From the NCBI RefSeq assembly GCF_000170855.1, contig NZ_ABCQ01000001.1:248001-312000 (forward strand): DNA of 64,000 bases, written 5' to 3'. The stretch comes from Moritella sp. PE36 (GTDB lineage Bacteria; Pseudomonadota; Gammaproteobacteria; Enterobacterales; Moritellaceae). Under the pieces are notes generated by a model. That model was not told the origin of the DNA, did not search any database, and saw nothing but the letters and a program-made list of their open reading frames with translations. Positions 27,132 to 36,526 of the stretch are shown one piece after another (within the stretch, counting starts at the first letter, position 1; the number at the start of each line of letters is the position of its first letter). The position numbers and the translations under genes were made by a program.

Positions 27132-28187
27132 TTATTTTCCGCAAAGCACTGCTGTATCATACCTATATACGCTGGGTGTTTTCCCTGTGATACGCACAAA
27201 TTCACGGTTAAAGTTCGACTTTGTTTGAAAACCAGAACTAAGATAGATATCAGTTATACTGTCTTCACTACTAACAAGTAGCTTTTTAGCATATGTAATA
27301 CGGTACTCATTGAGCACTTTAGAGATATTCATAGCGCAAACTTGATTAACGGCCATTGAAACTTGCCGCGCAGGAGTACCGATTTTTCGCGATAAACGAC
27401 CCAAGGTTAAATTCGGATCGCGGAACGCTTCTTTCTCCTTCATCAGTGCATCAATTTTGCGCACAATGCTCTTAGCATCCTGCTCTGACAGTTGAACACT
27501 TTTCAGGGGCGAATCAATTCGACCATCTGTCGGATAATGTGGTTGTGAATCTGATAATGTCTCAGGCTCTGTTCTAAATGTGCTGAAACCGACAATGATG
27601 ACACCAACAACCACAGTTGGAATAAGAAAAAGATAACTAAGCGACAAGATGTATAGCGCATGCTCTCCTCCGTAAACAAGAAAATCAAACGACAGCACGC
27701 CATCAATGCAAGCAGACACAAGTAACATAATACCTACAATACGCTCCGCAAGGACCACACGTTCAGCATAACAAAGCTGAACGTCTTCCGGTATCGAGAA
27801 TGAGTAACGAATTAGTAAAGCACCATAGCCAAAATAGAGCGTAGTCAAAATGACATCTATCGCGTCAATCCAGTATTGGAACCAAAATGAACATACCGTG
27901 ATGACAATAGGTCCTGACAAGTGCAGCAACGAAATACGCCCTCTGTAGTGTGCTTTAGCAAAAAAACACCAAGCTGTAACTGGCAGAAACGACGCAAAAA
28001 TCGGTTGTAGAAACCTGAAAATTGCCACATCAAACGTCCAGCGTAGTCCAACCACTAGCGTACTTACTGCACACAAGATAATGAACAAAGAAGGCATTTT
28101 TCCCTCAATGGGCAGTTTGGTGAATAGAAGTATGGCGATAATCACAAGTAGCAGTGACATGACAAAAGGTAGTGGTATGGCAAGCAT
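27132..28187 (-). CDS. AraC-family regulator with an N-terminal membrane domain
   Basis: 351-residue protein. Residues 1-220 hold about seven hydrophobic spans, an integral membrane sensor. The C-terminal 100 residues are an AraC/XylS DNA-binding domain with two helix-turn-helices (LTLGRLSRKIGTPARQVSMA and SITDIYLSSGFQTKSNFNRE, ending GKTPSVYR). Membrane-bound AraC proteins of this design are known but the signal is not. It converges with the secreted hydrolase gene in the same att-bounded unit. It may control that hydrolase through the phased palindromes at 25938-25977; this is inference. Confidence 0.88.
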   Translation of the reverse strand: MLAIPLPFVMSLLLVIIAILLFTKLPIEGKMPSLFIILCAVSTLVVGLRWTFDVAIFRFLQPIFASFLPVTAWCFFAKAHYRGRISLLHLSGPIVITVCSFWFQYWIDAIDVILTTLYFGYGALLIRYSFSIPEDVQLCYAERVVLAERIVGIMLLVSACIDGVLSFDFLVYGGEHALYILSLSYLFLIPTVVVGVIIVGFSTFRTEPETLSDSQPHYPTDGRIDSPLKSVQLSEQDAKSIVRKIDALMKEKEAFRDPNLTLGRLSRKIGTPARQVSMAVNQVCAMNISKVLNEYRITYAKKLLVSSEDSITDIYLSSGFQTKSNFNREFVRITGKTPSVYRYDTAVLCGK

Positions 28188-28450
28188 TAAGATTCCATTA
28201 TGATATTAAGGTCTGCGATAAGATGATGCGTTTAACAACCGTATAAACAGTGTGATCTTATCGTTAAGCAATCACCCTGCTAGCAGTTATAAACTATAAC
28301 ATCATGTATCGTAAGTTAAAATAAACAAAATATGGATGATCATTTATTTGAAGTAGGTAATATGTATATTTAATTAGTCTCCGTAAGACCTCGTAAAAAC
28401 CAATCTTGAACCACACTACAAACAGCATATATCTACTTAAAAGAAAGAAC
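28188..28450. other. Gene-less AT-rich stretch upstream of the AraC gene
   Basis: About 260 bases before the next element boundary, probably containing the promoter of the AraC-type gene. No hairpin or repeat recognised. Confidence 0.4.
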
Positions 28451-28890
28451 TGGACCGTAAAGTAGCGGAATCTCCCCCTAACCTATTCCCATGCTAATAC
28501 TGCCATCAATACCCACCAGCAAAACTAACAATCTTCAAAGTACATGACAGTGTTGGATCCAGTCTGATCCCCTTCCGCACAGATTCTGCACGTGAAAGTA
28601 CCGGATATGGACAGGGGCAAATTATCTAAGAGTAATAACGTGAGTTAACTAGAGAGTATTTTCAGGGATATAACGTAAGGAAAGAGAATCGAAGCTTTTC
28701 ATTGTGCCAGATACAACAAAGCCCCAGCGTTAGCTGAGGCTCTATTACTTAAATATGGTGCCCGAGGGCGGACTTGAACCGCCACTCCTTTCGGAAAAGG
28801 ATTTTGAATTCCTTGAGACGCCTTTGCTGTAGTGATAAATACTAGGATCTTGTTGGATATTCTTGTCCATTATTTGGGATTGTGTTGGAT
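28451..28890. repeat. Element boundary: right-end repeat, tRNA-Leu core, left-end repeat
   Basis: 28451-28755 is the long form of the right-end repeat (GGACCGTAAAGTA, later AGTACCGGATATGGACAGG and GGATATAACGTAAGGAAA). The tRNA-Leu core spans 28756-28809 and differs from the tRNA at 53884-53937 by one base (GGAAAAGG for GGAAGAGG). The left-end repeat follows (TCCTTGAGACGCCTTTGCTG, then ACTAGGATCTTGTTGGATAT), nearly identical to that at 31302. The 28891-29058 remainder of this spacer shows no gene. Confidence 0.9.
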
Positions 28891-29058
28891 CTAGTTAGCT
28901 GCTGATGCGTACAGGAATAACATTTTCCAAATGTACTATTCAATTTAAATCATACTCATTTTAGACAAAAAACTTAGAGCAAAGATTTCAATAATCATTC
29001 CTAAATTACAGGAAATATAGGGAGTTAAGATTGATATATCTTGTTAGTTATTGCCTAG

Positions 29059-29454
29059 TTAAAATGACTTATAGTAAAGACGTATTCCATGGCTAAAGCC
29101 AACATTAGTCGTAGGATTAACCTCCTTAGGGTATAAAACTGTTAATTCGTTATGAGAATCCCATTTCAAATCCATTTTAGTGCTAGTTGTATAAATTGCA
29201 TCGAAAACAAGAGTTGAAGACCCGTCTCCATCAATTTCTGTTAACCAAATGTTCATTACACTAGGGCTACCTTCACAAGAAGTATATGTTCCATAGGCAT
29301 TCAATTTACTATCTGGCGAGGTGAATGATGGACCATCATAAGTAATGCAATTATCAGTAAAAAAATTAACATATAGCGTTGTCACTAATACAGTTCCACC
29401 TAATACACAAAGCAACACAACACATATTCTCAAAATAACTTTAAAGATAAACAT
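29059..29454 (-). CDS. Hypothetical single-span membrane protein
   Basis: 131-residue protein with one N-terminal hydrophobic helix (VILRICVVLLCVLGGTVLVT) and a predicted exported domain containing two cysteines and many Ser/Thr residues (SPDSKLNAYGTYTSCEGSPS). I do not recognise the family with certainty. The ATG at 29454 has AGGTG six bases upstream; a GTG nine bases earlier is the alternative. It lies in the small 28.76-31.25 kb unit and may be cargo there. Confidence 0.65.
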   Translation of the reverse strand: MFIFKVILRICVVLLCVLGGTVLVTTLYVNFFTDNCITYDGPSFTSPDSKLNAYGTYTSCEGSPSVMNIWLTEIDGDGSSTLVFDAIYTTSTKMDLKWDSHNELTVLYPKEVNPTTNVGFSHGIRLYYKSF

Positions 29455-29664
29455 GTAATACACCTACAAATGCAACTAATTTCAGACAATTATAAAATTC
29501 AAAGTAACACCTTAAACTATATTTAAAATCAATGCATTACACTTTCTAAAAGTAAATCAGAAGTCACAGTATTAGTTAAAGTATCTCAAACATACCCTTA
29601 ATCCTCTGATATTATGGTTATATTACAAACATTCCAATACAAATACATATCTGCGGAGTAAAAC

Positions 29665-30423
29665 ATGGGGTTTTTCGACTTTTTCTTTGGAAAAAAATCT
29701 GAAATGAAAGTAACTAAAAACAAAAGCATAGAACCTCAAGCACCAGCTCATTTTGTTGACCTAGCAAAACAAAATAGCGATATCGTAGATGGCTTAATAT
29801 TTAGTGCTACCTGTCAGGTCAGGACTCCCCTTAATGTGCTTTTAAAACACGGTGAAATCTATCAAGGCAACGACGCTCCACCCACTTATGGCAGAGGTGC
29901 TAAAGACGGTATTTGGCTTCCTAAAGTTCGATCTGATTATAGTTATGACAACGACGGTAATAAAGCTGCTAGCGATGCTGGACATGTCCTTTCTGACGAT
30001 TATATTAAATTTGCAATCGGATTAAGAACTATTTTCGAGAGCAACCTACCCACTATTGATAAAATGGAAAAAATTATCAACTATGGCGATAACCTTGATG
30101 ATAAAATCAAATACATTGCCAAAAATGTCATTTTAAATCGCGGTGGAAGTAAAGGAGAGGAAAAAGATAACCTTGCCGACGTAATGGCTAATCACCTATC
30201 AGATACTGAAAGGAAAATATGGTATTTCGACAAACCAAATCATCTAAATATAATAGATGGCGTTAATAAAAAAGTAGCTGAATCATTGGAAAATAATGGT
30301 TTTACGACAATGCAAAAAATCGCCGAATTAAAGGTCGAAGAACTGGTTATATTAGATGGTATTGGTAAGGTATCAGCAAAAAAGATTGCTGAAGATTGTT
30401 TGAACATCAAAGAACTGCGATAG
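29665..30423 (+). CDS. Hypothetical protein with C-terminal helix-hairpin-helix domain
   Basis: 252-residue cytoplasmic protein. The last 60 residues contain two helix-hairpin-helix-like units (NIIDGVNKKVAESLENNGF and VEELVILDGIGKVSAKKIAE), a non-specific DNA-binding fold found in repair and recombination proteins. The remainder (VDGLIFSATCQVRTPLNVLL onwards) is not recognised. GGAG precedes the ATG. It is the only other gene in the 28.76-31.25 kb unit, so a role in DNA maintenance or defence is possible but unproven. Confidence 0.65.
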   Translation: MGFFDFFFGKKSEMKVTKNKSIEPQAPAHFVDLAKQNSDIVDGLIFSATCQVRTPLNVLLKHGEIYQGNDAPPTYGRGAKDGIWLPKVRSDYSYDNDGNKAASDAGHVLSDDYIKFAIGLRTIFESNLPTIDKMEKIINYGDNLDDKIKYIAKNVILNRGGSKGEEKDNLADVMANHLSDTERKIWYFDKPNHLNIIDGVNKKVAESLENNGFTTMQKIAELKVEELVILDGIGKVSAKKIAEDCLNIKELR

Positions 30424-30768
30424 TACTAATTATGAATTGAAATACCTCACCAACATAGAAGCTCTCTGACACTTTAAAGTAACTAAATAAGCACATGAAT
30501 AGTTTAACTATCATTCGTTACTCACCTAAAAATCAGCCACTTACACTAAATCTCAAACCTGTATTATAGCAATGGATACATTGCCGTTATTATCAATTTA
30601 ATTATGGCTGCGACCCTGCGCGTAATGACAGAGACAATATCAATGTGGGAATATCAGCAACACTTCTAGATTGCTACTATCAAGGTTTGAAATTTAACTA
30701 TGAATCCATCTATAACAGTAACTTAATGATTACCATCAATACGACTCTGCATTAATTATCGTGAGTGA
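30424..30768. other. Gene-less stretch, probably decayed DNA
   Basis: 345 bases after the helix-hairpin-helix gene. Short open stretches near 30640-30720 look like remains of coding sequence but no frame is long enough to name. No hairpins seen. Confidence 0.4.
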
Positions 30769-31400
30769 TGTGTGTTACTTGTTATCTATCCCCTACGTGC
30801 TAATCACACACATGCCACAACCCCATATGAGACAGGCACTTTCAACGAAATCCAATTACGAAATAATAACGCAACAGTCTACACCATCAGTAAATCAACC
30901 GAATTACACATCGCAATCCCAAAGGACAAGACTAAGACCGGAAGAGGACCGTAAAGTACTGGAACTCTCCCGACCCTAATCCCATGCTAATACTGCAACC
31001 GACAACCACCCGCAAAACTAACAATCTTCAAAGTACAGGACAGCCTTGGATTTAGTGAGATTGCCTTGCGCACAGATTCTGCATGCGAAAGTACCGGATA
31101 TGGACAGGAGTACAATGTCAAGGGAGATAACGTGAGTTTATTGCTGAGTATTTTTAGGGATATGACTTAAAGGAAAATAACGTAAGCTTTTCATTGTATC
31201 AGATACAACAAAGCCCCAACTTTCGTTGAGGCTTCATGACTTAAATATGGTGCCCGAGGGCGGACTTGAACCGCCACTCCTTTCGGAAGAGGATTTTGAA
31301 TTCCTTGAGACGCCTTTACTGTAGTGATAGATACTAGGATCTTGTTGGATATTCTTGTCCATTATTTGGGATTGTATTGGATCCTTTTAGCCATGGATGC
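30769..31400. repeat. Element boundary: full right-end repeat, tRNA-Leu core (attL of the pipolin), left-end repeat
   Basis: 30769-31247 matches 53416-53883 along almost its whole length, including the TGTGTG/CACACA motif, CCAAAGGACA and GTACAGGACAGC. The tRNA core at 31248-31301 is identical over 54 bases to 53884-53937. From 31302 the left-end repeat follows with several GTTGGAT-like words (GATCTTGTTGGATATTC, TGTATTGGATCC), possible arm-type integrase sites. This marks the left end of the 22.6-kb pipolin. The rest of the gap to 31639 is AT-rich and should hold the promoter of the next gene. Confidence 0.92.
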
Positions 31401-31639
31401 GCACAGGAACAGCATTTACCAAAATACCGTTGATGTAAATCTTAATTGCAATTTTTTAGGCATTTTGTCTAAAGTCGATTGAGGGAGGGTAATATTTGTT
31501 TTTAACGTTTGTTGAGCAATAAAACTATCTAATTATTCAATCTAAACTTATCAAAATCAGATGTAAGACAATGAAACAAAGTAACTTTTAATAAAAAAAT
31601 CAGTATACTAATGCTAACTCTTAGCTAAAAGGAACTGAA

Positions 31640-31939
31640 ATGCTTAACTTTCTAAAATTAACACTCAAGGCAGGTTGCATACTTCCATCTATTGCTGCGG
31701 CTTTACTTTATTCTATAAACCAACAATGGATGACAATATCTATATTTTCCACTTTAACTAGTGAACAAACATATGATGCATACATCTATAGTTTAAGTAT
31801 TGCATTTGCAAGCTTTGTTTTATTAATCCTAGTCTACGCTAGCTCTAAAAGTTCAAGCAAGACAATTACAGCTTCTGGTAACGGTAATGCTATCGACAGC
31901 TCTGGAACAAATAGCCCAATCACTATACATAAAAAGTAA
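31640..31939 (+). CDS. Small two-span membrane protein of the ABC-3C locus
   Basis: 99-residue protein with two hydrophobic segments (about 8-25 and 50-66) and a soluble tail SGNGNAIDSSGTNSPITIHK. The tail repeats, almost word for word, the N-terminal motif of the next protein (SESGIAINSAGTNSPINVSF). It starts after AAGGAACTGAA and ends five bases before the next gene, so it belongs to the same operon as the ABC-three-component genes. A membrane effector or anchor is a reasonable guess; I do not know the family. Confidence 0.7.
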   Translation: MLNFLKLTLKAGCILPSIAAALLYSINQQWMTISIFSTLTSEQTYDAYIYSLSIAFASFVLLILVYASSKSSSKTITASGNGNAIDSSGTNSPITIHKK

Positions 31940-31944
31940 TAGCC

Positions 31945-32541
31945 ATGATATTTCCTAGTAGTCCAAGTACTACCGCCTCTGAAAGTGGTATTGCGATTAA
32001 TAGCGCGGGCACCAACAGCCCGATTAATGTTTCATTCCAAAAAGCTTTAGGTTCTCTGCCCTCAATCCTAAATCCATTGCTAGACGAAATTATTGCAGTA
32101 TATGAGCCACAGTACGAAGAAGTTGAAGGCGTGTTTATTGACCCTGATATTGATATAAAGATTAATTACAACTCTGTACGTGTATACGCTGAAGAAATCA
32201 GAGACCAAAGCGGCTATATGTCACTGATTGAAGAGATTTTAGACTGTATAGACAATGAAACTCCTAAAGCAAAGAATAAATTTTTGTGGGCTATCAACAA
32301 AAAATACAAAGATTGTAAAAAGAAGCTCTTCATCGAGATGAATATAGATACCTCAGATAAAGCTGCTGTTAGAGAAGCAATATGCGCCAACGCAGACAAA
32401 ATAATCACTGACGTGTCAAAAGACATCATTAAACACTCAGTAGGCCATATAAATTCAACAATAGAGTTAATAGAAGCAGCCCAAGAACTTATAGTGTGTT
32501 ATGGATTCATAAACTGCCAAATTCTGGAAAAGCCTGAATGA
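31945..32541 (+). CDS. ABC-three-component (ABC-3C) partner protein
   Basis: 198-residue protein whose first 40 residues carry the motif SGIAINSAGTNSPINVSFQK, followed by a helical charged domain of about 150 residues. Glycine/asparagine/serine motifs of this type at domain junctions are found in ABC-3C effector proteins. No catalytic motif is visible, so any effector activity would come from the small membrane protein that shares the motif. Its stop overlaps the middle-component start (ATGA). Assignment rests on operon context plus the shared motif. Confidence 0.65.
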   Translation: MIFPSSPSTTASESGIAINSAGTNSPINVSFQKALGSLPSILNPLLDEIIAVYEPQYEEVEGVFIDPDIDIKINYNSVRVYAEEIRDQSGYMSLIEEILDCIDNETPKAKNKFLWAINKKYKDCKKKLFIEMNIDTSDKAAVREAICANADKIITDVSKDIIKHSVGHINSTIELIEAAQELIVCYGFINCQILEKPE

Positions 32542-32774
32542 TTATCACTAGCTCCCAATCCCCTCAAAAGAGTCTTCTAATAATTGGCGCTAATATTTTA
32601 ACAATATTGCGTAATTATCCATTCGAATCAGTTAATCCATTGATAATAATGAATAAGTACAGCGAACTGTACAATGAAATTTCTTTTTCTTATCTAATGT
32701 TCGGTCTTGATTGGTTGTTCTTGATAGATACAATAAAATTAACTGAATCAGGAGATGTACAGCTATGCAATTAA
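32538..32774 (+). CDS. ABC-3C middle component (MC6-like)
   Basis: 78-residue protein with the pattern QSPQKSLLIIGANILTIL and LMFGLDWLFLIDTIKLTESG, typical of the small middle components found between effector and ATPase in ABC-3C systems. It overlaps both neighbours (4 bp upstream, 10 bp downstream), showing tight translational coupling. Such proteins are thought to link the effector to the ATPase. The subtype number is from memory. Confidence 0.7.
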   Translation: MIITSSQSPQKSLLIIGANILTILRNYPFESVNPLIIMNKYSELYNEISFSYLMFGLDWLFLIDTIKLTESGDVQLCN

Positions 32775-34462
32775 TCGACTTAAAGGTATTTAACGGAGAT
32801 CAGATTATTCGTGAAATTACTTTTCAGGACGGAATAAATATAATCACCAGTGAAGGGAGTAATGGAAATCAAATCGGAAAAAGCACCACTTTGCGGGTTA
32901 TCAACTTCTGCCTAGGTTCAGATGGAGATCGTATTTGGAAAGATCCAGATTCAGGCGTTACCAATACAAAGATATACGATCTTGTGACTAGCGGCTTAGT
33001 TACATTCTTTCTAAATTTAAAAATCAATGGCGTTAACTATTCAATAAAAAGGAAATTTGAACAAAAAATAACACCTAAACGCACCATATTAAAAAGATAT
33101 AGCTGGGTTAATGGTGAAGACTACCATTCCACTGAAAAATTTAAAAATAAAATAGCTAGCTTGTTTGGCTACAACACTGAAAAACCAACATATAACACTG
33201 TAAAAAATAGGTTTATACGCTTAAACAAAGGAACTTCAGGGAATATATTTAAGTTCAACAATGCATTTACAAGTGATGACGAGTACACCTTAATTTACTC
33301 ACATATCTTTGGTTTTCAAGGTCATACTGAATTGACACTTGAATACGACCTTAAACAGAAAGTTGGATCATTAAAGTCCCGAATTAATTCACTGCTAAAT
33401 GGGAGTTGTGAATTAGATTTTCACAATAAACTCGGTTCAATAAATGATGAAATTAGTGGTTTAGAATCCAAAGCAAGTTCTTATGATATTACAGGTGTAC
33501 AGAACCAAGCTATTGATGATCTTCGAAAAAACAGAGCTACTGTTGCATCACTATCAAGTAGAATTGCAGGCCTAGAAACCAAAGAAATTTATAACCAAAG
33601 AACAATAAAAAATTACAAAAATAAAATAACTCAAATTGATACTCAAACTATAATGGCTATTTATAATGAAGCCACATCATTAATACCTGAAATAACAACG
33701 TCGCTAAAAGAAACGATTGATTTTCATAATTCGATATTCGTAAGAAAAGCAGAATATGTTGAAAAGCAGGCTGAAATACTTAGAAGTGAGCTAATCGCTT
33801 TAAAGGCTCAGCTAAATAAAGACCTTGAGAAAGAAACAAAATTATTTAAATCAATCTCAAACGAAAGTCATCTTAGTGGCTTTATTTTAATAGAGCAATC
33901 CATTCACACCAAAATGGAAGAACGTGGGCGTATCAGTTATATACTTGATGAAATAGCCTCTATGGAAGATGAGATAAGAGCTGTAAACACTCAGATTATC
34001 CAATTAAGAGGAACACTTGATCTTTACATGAGTGAACTAAATATAAACTTAAGATCATTTAACATTCCATTTAAAGCAATTAGCAAAAAAATATTTAAGT
34101 CATTCTCATTAGAGATGGAAGTGTGCAAATTATCAGACCATTCATTGAAGTTCTCAATTATTAATGAAGACAAAGTCTCAGGTGATGGAGCTCCGAGAGC
34201 AGCGTCTATGGCTTTCGATATGGCTATGGTTGAATATGTAAAAGCTAGTGGAGCAAAACTACCTGAATTTACATTACAAGATTATTTAGAACCAGCTGAT
34301 GAAGACAAATTATTTGAATTAATTCAACTTGCAAACAATAGAAAAATTCAGACTGTAATATCCATTCTGAATGATAAAATACAGCTTCTAGAAGATGATT
34401 TTATTAGTGAAAATAGTATATTAACACTTTCTTCAAAAGATAAGTTTTTCAAAATATATTAA
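32765..34462 (+). CDS. ABC-3C SMC/RecN-like ATPase, DUF2326 family
   Basis: 565-residue ATPase. The P-loop is SEGSNGNQIGKSTTLRVINF near residue 30-47. A long coiled coil covers about 200-430, as in SMC/Rad50-like proteins. The C-terminal lobe (ASMAFDMAMVEYVKASGAKL, then DYLEPADEDKLFELI) matches the DUF2326 design. In ABC-three-component systems this protein is believed to sense foreign DNA or replication intermediates and trigger the effector. It is the last gene of a four-gene operon and is followed by a terminator hairpin. ATPase identity is clear; the defence role is from family knowledge. Confidence 0.85.
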   Translation: MQLIDLKVFNGDQIIREITFQDGINIITSEGSNGNQIGKSTTLRVINFCLGSDGDRIWKDPDSGVTNTKIYDLVTSGLVTFFLNLKINGVNYSIKRKFEQKITPKRTILKRYSWVNGEDYHSTEKFKNKIASLFGYNTEKPTYNTVKNRFIRLNKGTSGNIFKFNNAFTSDDEYTLIYSHIFGFQGHTELTLEYDLKQKVGSLKSRINSLLNGSCELDFHNKLGSINDEISGLESKASSYDITGVQNQAIDDLRKNRATVASLSSRIAGLETKEIYNQRTIKNYKNKITQIDTQTIMAIYNEATSLIPEITTSLKETIDFHNSIFVRKAEYVEKQAEILRSELIALKAQLNKDLEKETKLFKSISNESHLSGFILIEQSIHTKMEERGRISYILDEIASMEDEIRAVNTQIIQLRGTLDLYMSELNINLRSFNIPFKAISKKIFKSFSLEMEVCKLSDHSLKFSIINEDKVSGDGAPRAASMAFDMAMVEYVKASGAKLPEFTLQDYLEPADEDKLFELIQLANNRKIQTVISILNDKIQLLEDDFISENSILTLSSKDKFFKIY

Positions 34463-34474
34463 TTTATCACATAT

Positions 34475-34532
34475 AGAAAAGGCACAACAACCACACATCA
34501 CATACGCTCAGTGCAGTCATCGTGCCTTTTCT
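34475..34532. terminator. Terminator hairpin, duplicated at 36442-36498
   Basis: Stem AGAAAAGGCAC / GTGCCTTTTCT with a 36-base loop containing ACGCTCAGTGCAGTCATC. The same loop sequence recurs at 36442-36498, so this is one member of a duplicated segment. It ends the ABC-3C operon on the plus strand. Confidence 0.75.
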
Positions 34533-34539
34533 AAATCAT

Positions 34540-34673
34540 TTTAATCTCTATAGCATCACCAAGTCGATCATTAGCCATGTCCACCCAAACATCAAATGCA
34601 TCCGTATACCGCAGCTTATCAAAGCCAATGTAATTAACGTTAATGTCAATTTTTACGATATCAGTACTGTATC
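34540..34673 (-). pseudogene. Relic of the 3' end of the NUMOD-like gene at 36527
   Basis: Read on the minus strand it encodes DKLRYTDAFDVWVDMANDRL then GDAIEIKM, clearly related to DKLWYMDEFGAWVDTVRDRV, GDAGMLEMF at the end of the 36527-37129 gene. Together with the duplicated hairpin it gives a direct repeat of about 200 bases on both sides of the nuclease gene. The start of this copy is missing. Confidence 0.75.
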
Positions 34674-34682
34674 TATCTGAAT

Positions 34683-36245
34683 TTAAGTAACTAATGCTCT
34701 CTTAATTGGGAGCGTAAGCCACTCTTTCTCAAGTTTCTTCAAAGGATAATCAAGAAAGCACTTGAAGTAAGTTCTTAACATCTCCTTATCATTACAGCTT
34801 TTAACAACTTCTAGAAGCCCCTCAGCATCTAAAAAATCTAGCTCATACTTCCCAGTGCCGGATTTTGCTTGCGTTAATAACGCCAAAGATTCATCAGTGA
34901 ATGACCCCGTTGTCCATAAAGAAAAACTAAGTTTTTTACGTTTCCACTCAGGATGTTCCAAGGCATATTTTCTAAGTGTTGGTACCCTTGTATGAAGCCA
35001 TCTCTTCACTTCATCATGTGACACCGTTCCGTTCGGTTGGTGTCCTTTACATTCAATGAACAATATTGTGCCAGTGTTTAATTCAGCAACAATATCTGAC
35101 TCAGCACTTAGCCCATCGCTAGTTTTGTAGATTTCATTCATTCTTACATTAAAAGTACGATAAGCTTTATCTACCACCGTAGCTGAAAAATACTCAAACA
35201 GGACACCTCTAAGATTACCAACAGCACCTTCTATCTTCCCGAGCTGATCAAATAACGTATTAAACCTCTCAGGCTCGATAATTATGGCTCGGGCAGCATT
35301 TTCTAATGTTTGAAGCAAGTTCGTTAAACCTTTAGCAACATCTTTACCAAATAAAGTTTCCACTGTTGCAGGCAATATTCCAGCTACTTTTGCTTGCTGA
35401 AACGCTTCAGGATGATAGTCGTTAGCAACAAACATTTGCATGCATCGACCTACCTTTGGAAGCCCCCTAAGAGTTCTACACTTCCTTAAAAAGGGCTGAA
35501 TCCCGTCTTCGCTGATCTTTTTATTCAATAAAATATCGCAGGCAAAAAAACCAGGTTTAAGTTTCGAGTTTTCATCTTTCCCCCGTTCTACTAAAGGCGA
35601 TATATATGATGGTCCGGCCATATCCCAAAGGGTTGTACTCACAACAGGAAGTTCATCACCATCTCTATCTTTGAAAATATTGTAGCTGACTAAACCTAGA
35701 TTTCTAGCCCACTGCGATACTGCACTAATCAAGAGTTTTTCAACTACCAGCCTAGCTCTTAAATCCAGTAAAATAAATTGAAGTTCCTGTTCGCATTGAG
35801 TCAAAATAATACAACGACCAAAGCCATCAATGTTCTTTATTGACAATATTTCATGCATCTCGAGACGCTCTAAAATCTTTTCAGGTGGGATATGTTTCTG
35901 CTGCCTAAATGGCGAACCACACGCAATCAAGAAATGATCGTAAGGCATGATACCATCACGCTCCTTTAGTGCCGCAATCGCATACCAATAAGCTGAATTT
36001 GTATCTTTAAAAGCCTTATACAAAGCACTCCAAAAAAAAGGAGAGCGATAATCTTTCTTCAAATAAATAAATTTAACGTTTCGAGGAAGCGGTAACCCCT
36101 CTAATCGATGAATATTCTTGCCTGTCCGGGAGACTCGTTTTCGAGCAGCAGCATAAGATAAATTATGCTTATCAACCAACTCCTGCACTAAATCCGAACT
36201 AAGACAAGGACCATTTTTCTTCAAAAACTCTTCCAATAAATTCAT
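34683..36245 (-). CDS. Putative PD-(D/E)XK-type nuclease with N-terminal winged helix
   Basis: 520-residue protein. The first 50 residues resemble a winged helix (LVQELVDKHNLSYAAARKRV). Near residue 400 it has SDIVAELNTGTILFIECKGH, an aspartate then ExK in beta strands, the hallmark of restriction-type PD-(D/E)XK nucleases. The middle is not recognised. ATG 36245 is the likely start; a GTG three codons earlier is possible. It is a single gene placed between two copies of a duplicated segment in the pipolin, so it looks like exchangeable cargo, plausibly restriction or abortive-infection defence. The family is not identified. Confidence 0.6.
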   Translation of the reverse strand: MNLLEEFLKKNGPCLSSDLVQELVDKHNLSYAAARKRVSRTGKNIHRLEGLPLPRNVKFIYLKKDYRSPFFWSALYKAFKDTNSAYWYAIAALKERDGIMPYDHFLIACGSPFRQQKHIPPEKILERLEMHEILSIKNIDGFGRCIILTQCEQELQFILLDLRARLVVEKLLISAVSQWARNLGLVSYNIFKDRDGDELPVVSTTLWDMAGPSYISPLVERGKDENSKLKPGFFACDILLNKKISEDGIQPFLRKCRTLRGLPKVGRCMQMFVANDYHPEAFQQAKVAGILPATVETLFGKDVAKGLTNLLQTLENAARAIIIEPERFNTLFDQLGKIEGAVGNLRGVLFEYFSATVVDKAYRTFNVRMNEIYKTSDGLSAESDIVAELNTGTILFIECKGHQPNGTVSHDEVKRWLHTRVPTLRKYALEHPEWKRKKLSFSLWTTGSFTDESLALLTQAKSGTGKYELDFLDAEGLLEVVKSCNDKEMLRTYFKCFLDYPLKKLEKEWLTLPIKRALVT

Positions 36246-36441
36246 AAATGTCACACTGCGCTATATATATTTCCATTTCATGGACAGTTAGCTTAAACAA
36301 ACACTTAGTTGACGATACCTTATAATTAAAGTGTTGGCGAGGTATGAAAAACAGAAGAATGACGGTTAGTGTCACAGTTATCATTTTTTCATAACAAAAT
36401 GATGGTTCAGCCCACTTATCAATCTAAAATCTATTTCATAT

Positions 36442-36498
36442 AAAAAAGACACAACAACCACACCTCGCATACGCTCAGTGTAGTAATCGTGCCTTTTC
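36442..36498. terminator. Terminator-like hairpin, second copy
   Basis: Second copy of the 34475-34532 hairpin (AAAAGACAC with one mismatch against GTGCCTTTT), immediately downstream of the NUMOD-like gene on the minus strand, for which it is probably the native terminator. Confidence 0.7.
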
Positions 36499-36526
36499 AA
36501 AATAATTTTAAATACCTACAGTATTA

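Noticed and set aside
30769-30980. Two open frames of 60-72 codons in the right-end repeat, with a related frame at 53415-53624
   Set aside because: They overlap the repeated motif, the two copies differ by frame-disturbing changes, and no start signal is seen. The conservation fits the repeat itself better than a gene.
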